This document shows positions 33,200 through 42,833 of a stretch of DNA of 64,000 nt, piece after piece. Under the pieces are notes generated by a model. It had not been told where the DNA came from. It saw nothing but the letters and a program-made list of their open reading frames with translations, and did no database searches. Each line of letters opens with the position of its first letter. Position 1 is the stretch's first letter. Origin of the DNA: Candidatus Scalindua sp. SCAELEC01 (GTDB taxonomy: Bacteria > Planctomycetota > Brocadiia > Brocadiales > Scalinduaceae). The translations under genes were made by a program, and so were the position numbers. The stretch spans positions 1 to 64,000 of the forward strand of contig SHMT01000007.1 of the NCBI GenBank assembly GCA_004282745.1, written 5' to 3'.

Positions 33200-33330
33200 C
33201 CTACTGCGTTGCTGTAATAAGTTTGTAACCCTCAATTACTCAGGCATCAAGTGCCCGTTCGTTCCGGTTACGAAATTATTTCGCGCCTTGTATCTGGGCA
33301 ATTTTAATTCAACTTGAGGGCTTCCGTCAA
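33200..33330. repeat. repeat family A, copy 3 (degenerate)
   Basis: Contains CTACTGCGTTGCTGTAATAA, the GTTCCGGTTACGAAATTATT core and the CGCGCCTTGTATCTGGGC segment; the left end is diverged. It begins about 14 bp after the stop of the membrane protein gene. Confidence 0.65.
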
Positions 33331-33480
33331 TCAATTAAATTATTTAATTTAACAGAATAACCTGAACACTCCATCTTTCGTCAATTCTTCGCCAATTCAT
33401 GCATTTGTCTTTCCCAATATGATATTAATTGATTTCGCTGCTTTTATGCGTACGTCCTGTATAATTACTGAATAGTTATT

Positions 33481-35541
33481 TCATTTAATTGTAGCACTTG
33501 AGGAGAGCTCAATATCTTCGCGCTTCCTCTCTTCATAATACAAAAACAACATCCTTTTATATGCCGTTTCCAAGGCTCGAACAAAAGAGCGGGTATCAAA
33601 AAGAGGAGAGGTCGTACGATTTCTTGCCAATTTTCTCCGAATAGCATCACGCTTCGTTGGTGAAGAGGCGAACCCAATAACCAGGTTCTCATACTCTGAT
33701 ATATCTTTTGTTACGAGTTCTGGCAAACCAACTGCATGGAGCATACTTGAACCCACCCTAGACGCAAAGTGTCCCCCTTCAATCGTAACTACGGGAACTC
33801 CCGCCCATAACGCATCACAACCCGTAGCGTGTCCATTATAAATCCGTGTATCCAGCATGAGGTCCGCAAGACGTAATCGCGCGAGATGGTCATCTTTTGT
33901 CTCCACTTTGTCGGCAAAGACGAGGCGGTCGGGATCTATACCTTTTTGTATCGCCTCTTCCCTGAGATTTTTCTCCGCAAGGGAATTACTTCGTGACAAC
34001 CACAAGACACTGTCGGGTACCCGGTGTAAAATACGCATCCATGCGTCAAAGAGAACGGGCTCTATTTTATACGCATTATTAAGAGAGCAAAATACCATTG
34101 CGTTTTCAGGTAAGCCAAAATCGGTACGCATGAAAGGCTTTCCGGAAATGCTCTGTGTATGATCACTCACCATATAGCTCTGAGGCATATATACCACTTC
34201 CTCGGAATAGCAATGGCGTAGATCATGGGGTATCAGAATCTTATCAGCAATGATATAATCGAAAAAACCGCCACCACTTGACCCTGCAAATCCCAAATAA
34301 TTCACCTGTAATGGAGCCGGGCGCATTGCACTAATTTCCAGTCTTCCTCCCTCGGTAAACACTACGAGGTCAACGAGGATATCGATGTTGTCATGGTATA
34401 TTTTCTCGGCAGCTTTCCGGTCATCACAATCACTAATATCAATAAAGTGGTCTACCTCTTCACTAATTTTTTTTCGGTATTGGCTACCGTCGTCTTTTCC
34501 ATACGAATAGGCAAAAACCTCAAAGGACTCGCACTCATGAAGGGCAAAAACACTTTGCATCTGGTGGGCAACGGGGTGGTTATTAAAGTTATTTGACAGA
34601 TACCCTAATCTTACTTTTTTCCTATTCTGAGAACGGCTACTAAAATCAAAAGGAGGAAAATTTTGGGATATTTGTTTGCTTATTTCACTGCACCTTGAAG
34701 AGGCAATCTTAATGTTCTCTTCAGGGTCAATTTTTCTTGAAATACTCATGAAGGGAGTCTCCACAGTCTTCTCTCCCCTTTCAAGATTACTCTTTACCAT
34801 GAGATCTAATTTTGGTTCAAGTTCTTCAATTTTATGCCAACTACAGGTTGCTTGCAGTTGTCGAAATAGGTTTATTACTGTATATTTATCGTTTGGATTC
34901 CTCTCCAGTGCCTGCTCAAAACTCTCGATAGACTCTTCCACCTCTCCAATTTCTCCTAAAGAGAGTGCAAGATTACTGTATGATTGGGAGAAGTGAGGGT
35001 CTATTTCTCGTGCACGTCGAAAATTTTTGATCGCCTCTTCAAAAGCCCCTAATTTGTGGAAGGCCTGTCCCATATTATCATAGGCTTCCACATAACGAGG
35101 GTTGATTTCTAGTGCCCTGCGATAACGTAATATTGCTGCTGGTAATCGATTCTGTTCGTACAACACAACACCCAAACCATTGTGGGCACACGCACTGTTT
35201 TGATCCAATTTCAGGGCCTGTTGATAAGCACGGATTGCATCATCAAGCTGTCTCTTTATTCTATAGACATTGCCAAGGTTATTGTGATACGGAGAACTTG
35301 TCGGTTTTATTGATATCGCTTTGGTAATAAGCGCTACTGAAACGTCATATTTACCCTGCTGAGTAGAGACAACTCCCAATAAATTGAGGGCATCCGGATT
35401 CTGAGGACTCTCTCTTAAAATCTGCCGATAGATAAGGGAAGCATTCTGCAAATCTCCAACTTGATGATAAGAGACACCTCTCTTTAATAACGCAACCTGC
35501 CTCTTCACACTAACTTCTTTTCTTTGCAACTTGGTCTTCAT
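33481..35541 (-). CDS. TPR repeat protein with O-GlcNAc transferase (SPINDLY) domain
   Basis: About 686 residues from the ATG at 35541, which has AGGA six bases upstream; a longer frame to 35625 has no ribosome binding site. The N-terminal half has about six TPR units (for example NNLGNVYRIKRQLDDAIRAYQQALKL). The C-terminal half is the GT41 catalytic domain: VRLGYLSNNFNNHPVAHQM, QVNYLGFAGSSGGGFFDYIIAD, VFCSLNNAYKIEPVLFDAWMRIL, DTRIYNGHATGCDALWAGVPVVT. It is predicted to glycosylate Ser/Thr of proteins; acceptors are unknown. Confidence 0.88.
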   Translation of the reverse strand: MKTKLQRKEVSVKRQVALLKRGVSYHQVGDLQNASLIYRQILRESPQNPDALNLLGVVSTQQGKYDVSVALITKAISIKPTSSPYHNNLGNVYRIKRQLDDAIRAYQQALKLDQNSACAHNGLGVVLYEQNRLPAAILRYRRALEINPRYVEAYDNMGQAFHKLGAFEEAIKNFRRAREIDPHFSQSYSNLALSLGEIGEVEESIESFEQALERNPNDKYTVINLFRQLQATCSWHKIEELEPKLDLMVKSNLERGEKTVETPFMSISRKIDPEENIKIASSRCSEISKQISQNFPPFDFSSRSQNRKKVRLGYLSNNFNNHPVAHQMQSVFALHECESFEVFAYSYGKDDGSQYRKKISEEVDHFIDISDCDDRKAAEKIYHDNIDILVDLVVFTEGGRLEISAMRPAPLQVNYLGFAGSSGGGFFDYIIADKILIPHDLRHCYSEEVVYMPQSYMVSDHTQSISGKPFMRTDFGLPENAMVFCSLNNAYKIEPVLFDAWMRILHRVPDSVLWLSRSNSLAEKNLREEAIQKGIDPDRLVFADKVETKDDHLARLRLADLMLDTRIYNGHATGCDALWAGVPVVTIEGGHFASRVGSSMLHAVGLPELVTKDISEYENLVIGFASSPTKRDAIRRKLARNRTTSPLFDTRSFVRALETAYKRMLFLYYEERKREDIELSSSATIK

Positions 35542-36029
35542 AATACATCCTATTCCTGAGATAAACCCTATTCTTAACCGTTTACCGTTATCAGTAAATG
35601 CCCCAGAATAATGAGCTAACTCCATACCAAATTTATCAAAAAATCATCCTTTTAGCCAAAATCCACAGAAGCATCTACTAAAAAAACACTTAGATAGATA
35701 ATTTCTTGGTAAAACCCAAGAGTATTTTTCAAACTATTTTCCCTATCTTCATGCATTGTATAATTTTTCATCAAGTTATCTCCACTGCAAATTGATTTTT
35801 TGGAGTTTCAGGGCAGGAGATGATAGGATTCGAACAACTACTCTCTGATTGTTGCTTTTAATACATGTGATCCATTATAGCGGGAACTCAATCTTCCTTG
35901 CATTTTTGTGTCAGGCGTTAAAGGAGAATATTTTACAATTGTATCCGCAAAATATTCTTGAATTTTAGCAAACAATGTTCTATCCTCACACTGCTTATTA
36001 AAAACAACACCTCCCCTCTTGTCTTCTCC

Positions 36030-36770
36030 ATGGATAACGCAACACTGATCGAACAAATTGAGGCTTTACCTTACTGGTACCATAAGATCGAAATCACTGA
36101 TGGTATTGTTACACCGGGTTGGGCCCCTATCAATCAGGACGCTTACAAAATACCCTCTAATCTAAGCGGGAAGAGGGTACTTGACATCGGTGCGTGGGAT
36201 GGGTTCTGGACTTTTGAGGCACTTAAGAGGGGCGCAAAAGAGGTTGTCGCTATCGATGATTTTTCTGATTTTCTGGGCACTTTACAGAAAGGTGATCGAC
36301 GTTCCTGGGACACCTTTGATTTATGCCGTTCTGCATTGGGATATGCCGAAGAGTGTTGTAAAAGAGTTGAAATGTCAATTTATGATATTTCCGAAAAGAG
36401 GCTCGGTAGATTTGATCTCGTCTTTTTCTTTGGAACAATTTACCATTTGCGTTATCCCTTATTGGCGTTGGACCTGATCTCTTCTCTCTGTGACGGTGAA
36501 GTTTTTGTTGAATCTGCTATTTTAGATGATTACAGTGCGTTCCAAGGAGGACTAGAGCGCGGATATCCCGGTAAACAGATGGTAATGGAATTCTATCCAG
36601 GAAACCAATACGGAGAAAATGAGAGTAATTGGTGGAGCCCTACACTCTACTGCCTAACGAACATGGTATATGCTGCAGGATTTAATAAAGATATCGAAGC
36701 GTGGAAATTAGTGGAGAGGCCGAAAAAGCTTTCGTCTTGTAGGGGGTTCGTCCATGGAAGGAAAACGTAG
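36030..36770 (+). CDS. CmoB-like SAM-dependent methyltransferase
   Basis: About 246 residues from the ATG at 36030; the frame extends to a TTG at 35958 that lacks support. The sequence has PYWYHKIEITDGIVTPGW, the SAM-binding VLDIGAWDGFWTFEALKRGA with acidic VVAIDDF, FFGTIYHLRYPLLAL and ETPS-like downstream segments. This resembles tRNA mo5U34 methyltransferase-type proteins (CmoB family), although shorter than full CmoB. The substrate is uncertain. A 15-bp hairpin terminator follows the stop. Confidence 0.7.
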   Translation: MDNATLIEQIEALPYWYHKIEITDGIVTPGWAPINQDAYKIPSNLSGKRVLDIGAWDGFWTFEALKRGAKEVVAIDDFSDFLGTLQKGDRRSWDTFDLCRSALGYAEECCKRVEMSIYDISEKRLGRFDLVFFFGTIYHLRYPLLALDLISSLCDGEVFVESAILDDYSAFQGGLERGYPGKQMVMEFYPGNQYGENESNWWSPTLYCLTNMVYAAGFNKDIEAWKLVERPKKLSSCRGFVHGRKT

Positions 36771-36827
36771 GTCTATAACTACCGGTCACCCCTCTGACAG
36801 ACGAAGCCATTCACCGTATGAATAGGT

Positions 36828-36865
36828 GGGTAATGCTTAAGGTGTGAAAACCTTAAGCATTACCC
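36828..36865 (+). terminator. hairpin terminator after the methyltransferase gene
   Basis: Perfect 15-bp stem (GGGTAATGCTTAAGG and its complement) with an 8-nt loop, followed by CTATTTTATG. It lies 58 bp after the stop. Confidence 0.7.
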
Positions 36866-36885
36866 CTATTTTATGAGGGTTACTT

Positions 36886-37031
36886 AGTGTTTAAAAGAAA
36901 CTACCCATCTACTGCGTTGCGGTAAAAATTCCGCAATCCTCAAGCACAATGGTACGTTCCGGTTACGAAATTGTTACGCGCCTTGTACCTGGGCAGTTTT
37001 GGCCCAAACAGAGGGTTTCCGTTCAAGCACT
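36886..37031. repeat. repeat family A, copy 4
   Basis: 146-bp element from AGTGTTTAAAAGAAACT to GTTCAAGCACT, flanked by ACTT and ATTT. Its right end overlaps the metK stop codon by two bases. Confidence 0.8.
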
Positions 37032-38202
37032 ATTTAACCCCTGCCTCTTTTTTCAAGATCGCCGCCTTGTCAGTCTTCTCCCAGGTAAAGGCCTTACCAG
37101 TTCTTCCAAAATGGCCGTCCCAGGCAGTAGCTTTATAAATTGGTCGTCTCAGATCTAAATTCTTTATTATACCCGTTGGAGTCAGGTCAAAGTGCTTTTC
37201 AACCAATTTTTCAATCTTCTCTTCCGGAATCTTCGCTGTCCCTTCCGTTGAGACCAATACGGAAACAGGTTTTGCAACACCAATAGCATACGACAACTGC
37301 ACTTCACACCTCTCCGCGAGCTTAGCAGCCACAATATTCTTGGCAACATAACGAGCCGCATAACAGGCGCTACGGTCAACCTTCGAAGGATCTTTACCGG
37401 AAAATGCACCACCACCATGCCTTGCCCTACCCCCATATGTATCGACAATGATCTTCCTGCCCGTTAAACCACAATCCCCCTGTGGCCCTCCTATAACAAA
37501 ACGACCGGTAGGATTAATATGATATTTCGTTTTACTATCTAATAACTTTGCAGGAATAACCTTCTTAATGATCTTATCGATAATGTCTTTCTTTAATTTT
37601 GCATGGGTTACGTCCGGAGTGTGTTGCGTAGAGATAACGACCGTATCCACCCTTACCGGTTTATGGTCTTCATACTCAACCGTTACCTGTGACTTACCAT
37701 CTGGACGGAGATAAGGAAGGGTGTTTTTCTGCCTCAATTCTGTGAGCTTCCCAACCAACTTGTGGGCCATACAGATAGGAAGTGGCATCAACTCTTTTGT
37801 TTCATTACAGGCAAATCCAAACATCAATCCCTGGTCACCCGCTCCCTCGTCCTTGTGCAACCCTTTACCCTTACTCACACCTTGTGAAATATCCGGAGAT
37901 TGCTTACCAATTGTGTTAATAATCGCACATGATTTGTAATCAAAACCCATTGCAGAATCGTTGTAACCGATCCTCTTGATCGTATCCCTGACAATATCCT
38001 GCACAGAAATAACCGCCTTCGTGGTTATTTCTCCTGCAACAACAACCATACCTGTTGTCACCAGAGTCTCACATGCAACTCGTGAAAGCGGGTCCTGTTC
38101 AAGGATAGCATCTAACACAGAGTCAGAAATTTGATCGGCTATTTTATCAGGATGTCCCATAGACACCGATTCAGAAGTAAATAAATATCTCCCCTTTTTC
38201 AT
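37030..38202 (-). CDS. metK: S-adenosylmethionine synthetase
   Basis: 390 residues, full length. [21 protein letters not shown] (N-terminal), [15 protein letters not shown] (ATP-binding), and [29 protein letters not shown] (C-terminal signature) are all present. It makes S-adenosylmethionine from Met and ATP, supplying among others the two radical SAM/methyltransferase genes in this window. The stop TAG is shared with the end of a repeat A copy. No SAM riboswitch was recognised upstream. Confidence 0.97.
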   Translation of the reverse strand: MKKGRYLFTSESVSMGHPDKIADQISDSVLDAILEQDPLSRVACETLVTTGMVVVAGEITTKAVISVQDIVRDTIKRIGYNDSAMGFDYKSCAIINTIGKQSPDISQGVSKGKGLHKDEGAGDQGLMFGFACNETKELMPLPICMAHKLVGKLTELRQKNTLPYLRPDGKSQVTVEYEDHKPVRVDTVVISTQHTPDVTHAKLKKDIIDKIIKKVIPAKLLDSKTKYHINPTGRFVIGGPQGDCGLTGRKIIVDTYGGRARHGGGAFSGKDPSKVDRSACYAARYVAKNIVAAKLAERCEVQLSYAIGVAKPVSVLVSTEGTAKIPEEKIEKLVEKHFDLTPTGIIKNLDLRRPIYKATAWDGHFGRTGKAFTWEKTDKAAILKKEAGVK

Positions 38203-38241
38203 ACATCCTCCCTCTCTTATTTTAAAATTCCCATTGAGTTG

Positions 38242-40848
38242 CTATTTACCGCAACACTGTTTAAATTTCTTTCCACTCCCACAAGGACAAGGCTGATTTC
38301 TCCCTACTTTCGAACCAATACGAATCGGTTCAAGTTTTTGCTCTTCCTGCTGACTGCTGCTTGATGATACAGCCCTCTCTTTTTGGGTAACCGGGGCTTC
38401 TGGTACTAAATTCTCTGAATCCTGGTAAACAAAGTTATCAGGATGCCATACCTCTTTATAACGGTCTATCGTTTCTGGTTTTACCCGTATCTTAAATATC
38501 AGGTCACTGACTTCTTCCCGTATAGACGTAGACATGCTCTCAAACATTATCAATGCTTCTCGCTTATACTCTATCTTCGGATCTACCTGAGCATATCCCC
38601 TTAGTCCGATACCTGATTTCAAGTGGTCCATTGCATATAAGTGATCTTTCCATTTTGTGTCAATTTTATCGAGCATGAGAATCTGTTCAATTTTCCGTAA
38701 CGATTCTTCCCCTATCTCCTTCTCTTTTTCTTCATAAGCCTGAAAAGCCTTATCAATTAACATCTTCTCAATATCTTCCCGAGGTTCTTCCTCTGCCCTC
38801 TTCTTATTGTCCAGTTTTATTCCCGTTTTCTGTTCATACCAGTTGAACAAACTCTCTAACTCCCACTCGCTACTATGCAACTTTGGATTTAAATAGTAAT
38901 CCACCGAATCCTGGATACTCTCCTCGATCATCTGCAACATATCATCTCTGAGACCTTCCTGTCTTAAGATCTTTTGTCGACGCGTATAGATAGTCTTTCT
39001 CTGTTCATCCATAACTTCATCGTATTCGAGCAAATTCTTACGTATTTCGAAGTTATGCTCTTCAACCTTCTTCTGTGCCCTCTCAATCGATTTGTTTATC
39101 ATGGAGTGTTCAATTGCCATACCATCAACCATGCCAAACTTTTTCAATATCCCTCCCACTCTTTCCGGGGCAAAGATGCGCATTAAATCATCTTCAATTG
39201 AAACATAAAATCGTGATGAACCGGGATCCCCCTGGCGAGCTGCACGGCCGCGTAATTGATTATCGATGCGTCTCGATTCATGTCTTTCTGTTCCAATTAT
39301 GTGGAGGCCTCCCGCTTCCGCAATACCATCACCGAGGACGATATCTGTCCCTCTCCCGGCCATGTTCGTAGCGATCGTAACATTTCCTCTCTGACCGGCC
39401 TTTGAGACTATGGCAGCTTCCCGTTCATGATGTTTTGCGTTAAGTACCTCATGTTCAATCCCGCATCTCCTCAGCATGGTACTGAGCAGCTCAGATTTCT
39501 CTATTGAAATGGTTCCAACCAATATAGGTCTACCTGATTTATGAACCTCTACTATCTCCTCTACGATCGCATTATGTTTTTCTTTCGGGGTACAATACAC
39601 CTTATCCGGATAGTTATGGCGCCTCAAAGGTTTATTGGTTGGGATGACAACAACCTCCAGACCATAGATCTTGTCAAATTCCGTTGCCTCAGTGAAGGCC
39701 GTACCTGTCATGCCTGAAAGCTTTTTATAAAGCCTGAAATAGTTCTGAAGCGTGATTGTTGCTAATGTTTGATTCTCCTCCTTTATTTTCAAACGCTCCT
39801 TTGCCTGAACTGCCTGATGAAGGCCATCACTCCATACTCTACCCTCCATCAATCTCCCGGTAAATTCATCAACGATGATGACGTCTCTCCCCCTCACAAT
39901 ATAGTCGGTATCCTTGCTATATAACGAATGTGCACGCAGGCTTGATTCAATGTAATGAGGCCAATCCATATTGATATCTTCATAGATGCTGTCAACTCCC
40001 AGCTGTTTTTCGACAAAGTTTATGCCCTCTTCGGTTAAGTTAACACTCTTCTCTTTCTCTTTTATCTCATAGTGTGTTCCCCGTTTCATTCTCCTTGCGA
40101 TCTTATCAGCTGTATAATATTTATCAGTCGACTCCTCGGATGGACCGGATATAATCAGAGGTGTCCTTGCCTCATCAATCAAGATACTGTCAACTTCATC
40201 AACGATAGCGTAGTTTAATGTCCCCTGAACCTGCTCTTCCAGATGCACCCTCATATTGTCCCGCAGGTAGTCAAAACCAAACTCGTTATTCGTGCCATAG
40301 GTAATATCGGCCTTATAGGCTTGCTTTTTCTCTTCATAGCTCTGGTTCCCCTGTATCGATCCAGACGTAATACCTAAAAATTCGTACATCGGCCCCATCC
40401 AATCCCTATCTCTTTTGGCAAGATAGTCGTTGACGGTAATGACGTGTACGCCTTTCCCCTCAAGCGCATTGAGATATGCCGGTAACGTTGCAGCAAGGGT
40501 CTTCCCCTCTCCCGTTCCCATCTCTGCAATCTTTCCCTGGTGCAGAACTATACCTCCAATTAATTGAACATCAAAATGGCGCATACCCGTACTCGATCCG
40601 TCAGGATTCGGTATTAACAACACTCGACTGCTCGCCTCTCTCACGGTAGCAAACGCCTCCGGTAAGAGCTCATCTAACTTCTCTCCACCGGCAAGACGTT
40701 CCCGAAACGTGTCCGTCATTTCTCGGAGTTCGGCGTCGGTAAGAGCCTTCATCCTACTTTCAAGTGAATTTATCTGCTCAACAAGCGGATTGAGTGTTTT
40801 TAAGACTCGCTCGTTAGAGGAGCCAAATATCTTGGTAAAGATACCCAT
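38242..40848 (-). CDS. secA: preprotein translocase ATPase SecA
   Basis: 868 residues. Walker A-type MGTGEGKTLAATLPAYLNAL, DEVDSILIDEARTPLIISG, AGRGTDIVLGDG and the C-terminal zinc SEC-C motif NQPCPCGSGKKFKQCC are present. It drives protein export through SecYEG, consistent with the many signal peptides in this window. It is upstream of metK by 39 bp in the same orientation. Confidence 0.98.
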   Translation of the reverse strand: MGIFTKIFGSSNERVLKTLNPLVEQINSLESRMKALTDAELREMTDTFRERLAGGEKLDELLPEAFATVREASSRVLLIPNPDGSSTGMRHFDVQLIGGIVLHQGKIAEMGTGEGKTLAATLPAYLNALEGKGVHVITVNDYLAKRDRDWMGPMYEFLGITSGSIQGNQSYEEKKQAYKADITYGTNNEFGFDYLRDNMRVHLEEQVQGTLNYAIVDEVDSILIDEARTPLIISGPSEESTDKYYTADKIARRMKRGTHYEIKEKEKSVNLTEEGINFVEKQLGVDSIYEDINMDWPHYIESSLRAHSLYSKDTDYIVRGRDVIIVDEFTGRLMEGRVWSDGLHQAVQAKERLKIKEENQTLATITLQNYFRLYKKLSGMTGTAFTEATEFDKIYGLEVVVIPTNKPLRRHNYPDKVYCTPKEKHNAIVEEIVEVHKSGRPILVGTISIEKSELLSTMLRRCGIEHEVLNAKHHEREAAIVSKAGQRGNVTIATNMAGRGTDIVLGDGIAEAGGLHIIGTERHESRRIDNQLRGRAARQGDPGSSRFYVSIEDDLMRIFAPERVGGILKKFGMVDGMAIEHSMINKSIERAQKKVEEHNFEIRKNLLEYDEVMDEQRKTIYTRRQKILRQEGLRDDMLQMIEESIQDSVDYYLNPKLHSSEWELESLFNWYEQKTGIKLDNKKRAEEEPREDIEKMLIDKAFQAYEEKEKEIGEESLRKIEQILMLDKIDTKWKDHLYAMDHLKSGIGLRGYAQVDPKIEYKREALIMFESMSTSIREEVSDLIFKIRVKPETIDRYKEVWHPDNFVYQDSENLVPEAPVTQKERAVSSSSSQQEEQKLEPIRIGSKVGRNQPCPCGSGKKFKQCCGK

Positions 40849-41763
40849 CTCTTATATCAAACCTTAAAAAAGATAATTAAAAAAACAGTTGCATTCCAGT
40901 CAGCTTCATAGATACCCATCACAAAATATTTTTTACAATTTCACGCAAACTCATTACTTTCAACAATTTAGCACAAGTCATGACTGGGGCAGATTTTAGT
41001 GAATTAAACCAAATTTGAGAAAACCTGTCAACTTAAATAAATGATATGATAAAGGATATGACAAAATTTACCCTAACTTGGACGAGCCGCAAAAGGATTT
41101 CAGATTTACGAATTACGAATTACGATTTGAGATTTACGATTTTTTAAGGGATTGGTCAAAATGTTTTTATTAAGGCACCAAATATCTTCTTTAGTAACTT
41201 ACCTGCCCGAATAGGTACAGGCAGGCAAAACAGCGACAACATGTTGGTAACTTTGGCGCTGTAAGCGCCTAAGGTCTAGTTGCTTCCATTTTTTTCACTT
41301 TGCTAGTGAATTTCACTCCTTGTGCTTATCGAGAAATCTCTCTACCGTTTTGGAATCAACTAGCAAAATCTGCCAACCTAAGAAATCAGCAGACTACAAG
41401 GCTTTAATCAAGGCATCAATTTAATCATATTCCTTGGAAAATTGGCAAATGGAAAGAGTTAAAAGAAAACGAGTTATTTGCTTAACGCCATTTTGGGTAC
41501 CTGCCTGAACGACTCATTCGGGCAGGTGTGCTAACGTACAACAATAATATAACACATTGATTTGTTTGTGCTTAAAATGGAAATTCCTCATACCAAGGTA
41601 AAACCTTGTATTATTAGTCCTGAAAAGTTAAAATTGATCTTCATGGAAGACTGCAAATTGCAAGTCAAATACGGGCGTGTTATGCGGTATTTACTTTAGA
41701 GATAGATGTTTATTTGGATATACATTGCAATAGCCGTGTTATTCAGAAACTGGTTGTCTACTT
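40849..41763. other. gene-poor region with REP-like palindromes
   Basis: About 915 bp. GC-rich palindromes lie at about 41202-41225 (CCTGCCCGAATAGG with CAGGCAGG) and 41499-41527 (ACCTGCCTGAACG with ATTCGGGCAGGT). Between them a minus-strand stretch translates to LVDSKTVERFLDKHKE and may be a gene remnant. No intact gene was found. Confidence 0.45.
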
Positions 41764-41910
41764 AGTGATTGAACGGAAACCCTGTGTTTGAACAAAAACT
41801 GCCCAGGTACAAGGCACGGAATAATTGAGTAACCGGAACGTACTCAAGTACGTGAGGATTACGGAATTATTACAGTAACGCAGGAGATGGGTAGTTTTCG
41901 TTCAAACACT
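41764..41910. repeat. repeat family A, copy 5 (perfect 4-bp target duplication)
   Basis: 147-bp element in reverse orientation, flanked by ACTT at 41760-41763 and 41911-41914. It lies 43 bp before a toxin-antitoxin gene pair. Confidence 0.85.
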
Positions 41911-41953
41911 ACTTAGAATCTAATAACTATCAAACCAAAATGGAGGAAATGAT

Positions 41954-42169
41954 ATGCCTACGCTTCCACTGGAAGAGATGACAGTGACAGAGAAACTCCA
42001 GGTGATGGAAGAACTCTGGAGTGATCTTTGTTGTAATCAAGATCAAATTCCCGTTCCTCAATGGCACAAAGACATATTAGATAGACGGGAGGAGTTAGTG
42101 AAGAAGGGGAAAGCAACATTCGTGGACTTGGAAACCGTCAAGAAGCGGATTGCGGCTAGAATTGCATGA
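41954..42169 (+). CDS. addiction-module antitoxin (RHH/Unstab_antitox type)
   Basis: 71 residues: PLEEMTVTEKLQVMEELWSDL, then WHKDILDRREELVKKGKATFVDLETVKKRI, the pattern of short antitoxins paired with RelE/ParE toxins. GGAGGAAATGAT precedes the start. It overlaps the toxin gene by 4 bp (ATGA). Confidence 0.85.
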   Translation: MPTLPLEEMTVTEKLQVMEELWSDLCCNQDQIPVPQWHKDILDRREELVKKGKATFVDLETVKKRIAARIA

Positions 42170-42462
42170 AGATTCATATCATTGACCAAGCTGAAAATGA
42201 CCTTGTTGACGGATACAATTTTTATGAGAATCAGGAACAAGGGGTCGGTGCCTATTTCCTTGATAGTTTATACTCTGACATCGAATCCTTGATATTGTAT
42301 GCCGGAATACATCGGGTAAGACATAAAGGCTATCGACGGATGCTTTCGAAGCGATTTCCCTTTGCAATTTACTACACAATTTCAGGGGATGAAATAAAGG
42401 TCCATGCAGTTATTGACTGCCGCAAAGATCCCGCTTGGATTCGAGGCAAATTAAACACATAA
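42166..42462 (+). CDS. RelE/ParE-type toxin
   Basis: 98 residues: MKIHIIDQAENDLVDGYNFYENQ, YRRMLSKRFPFAIYYTISGDEIKVHAVIDCRKDP, matching the RelE/ParE fold with the conserved basic YR..LSKRFPFAIYY strand. It overlaps the antitoxin gene by 4 bp. Whether it cleaves mRNA or targets gyrase cannot be told. Confidence 0.87.
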   Translation: MKIHIIDQAENDLVDGYNFYENQEQGVGAYFLDSLYSDIESLILYAGIHRVRHKGYRRMLSKRFPFAIYYTISGDEIKVHAVIDCRKDPAWIRGKLNT

Positions 42463-42474
42463 CGAACAGGACAC

Positions 42475-42663
42475 TCATCCCAACTTCATATATCCTTTAT
42501 AAAGGGTTGGGACACTCTGCTGCCTTTTAAATTGCATACCCCTCAGATGTAACTCATGGCAAAGCGCATCTTAATAACCCGATTCGAAAAGTCCTGGTCC
42601 TAAAATACGATGTACCTCAATTGCGATGCCAATTATCTTCTCTGATATCTCGTATTCATACAT
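42475..42663 (-). pseudogene. broken GxxExxY gene
   Basis: The frame starts [20 protein letters not shown] and [10 protein letters not shown], then meets a TAA where the family has Glu (Y-E-D-A-L), continues DALCHELHLRGMQFKRQQSV, and stops after KLG. The nuclease-like core is missing. A relative is intact at 3463-3846. Confidence 0.8.
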
Positions 42664-42694
42664 AATAAATAAATCTCTTCTTATTTTTCATCAG

Positions 42695-42785
42695 CCTTTA
42701 TTATTCTCTGCGTTCTCTGCGCCTGCGTTAAAAGAAGTACTAAATCCTCAATGCGCAAATGTTTAAAATGGAAATTCCTATAAAA
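42695..42785. repeat. direct repeat D, copy 1
   Basis: About 90 bp containing TATTCTCTGCGTTCTCTGC, CCTGCGTTAAAAGAAGTACT and AAAATGGAAATTCCTATA. A similar stretch lies on the other side of dinG at 44994-45087. Confidence 0.6.
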
Positions 42786-42833
42786 TCAAATTATTATTCA
42801 GTAATATTTTACTGATAAATCCAAGCCGGAAAA

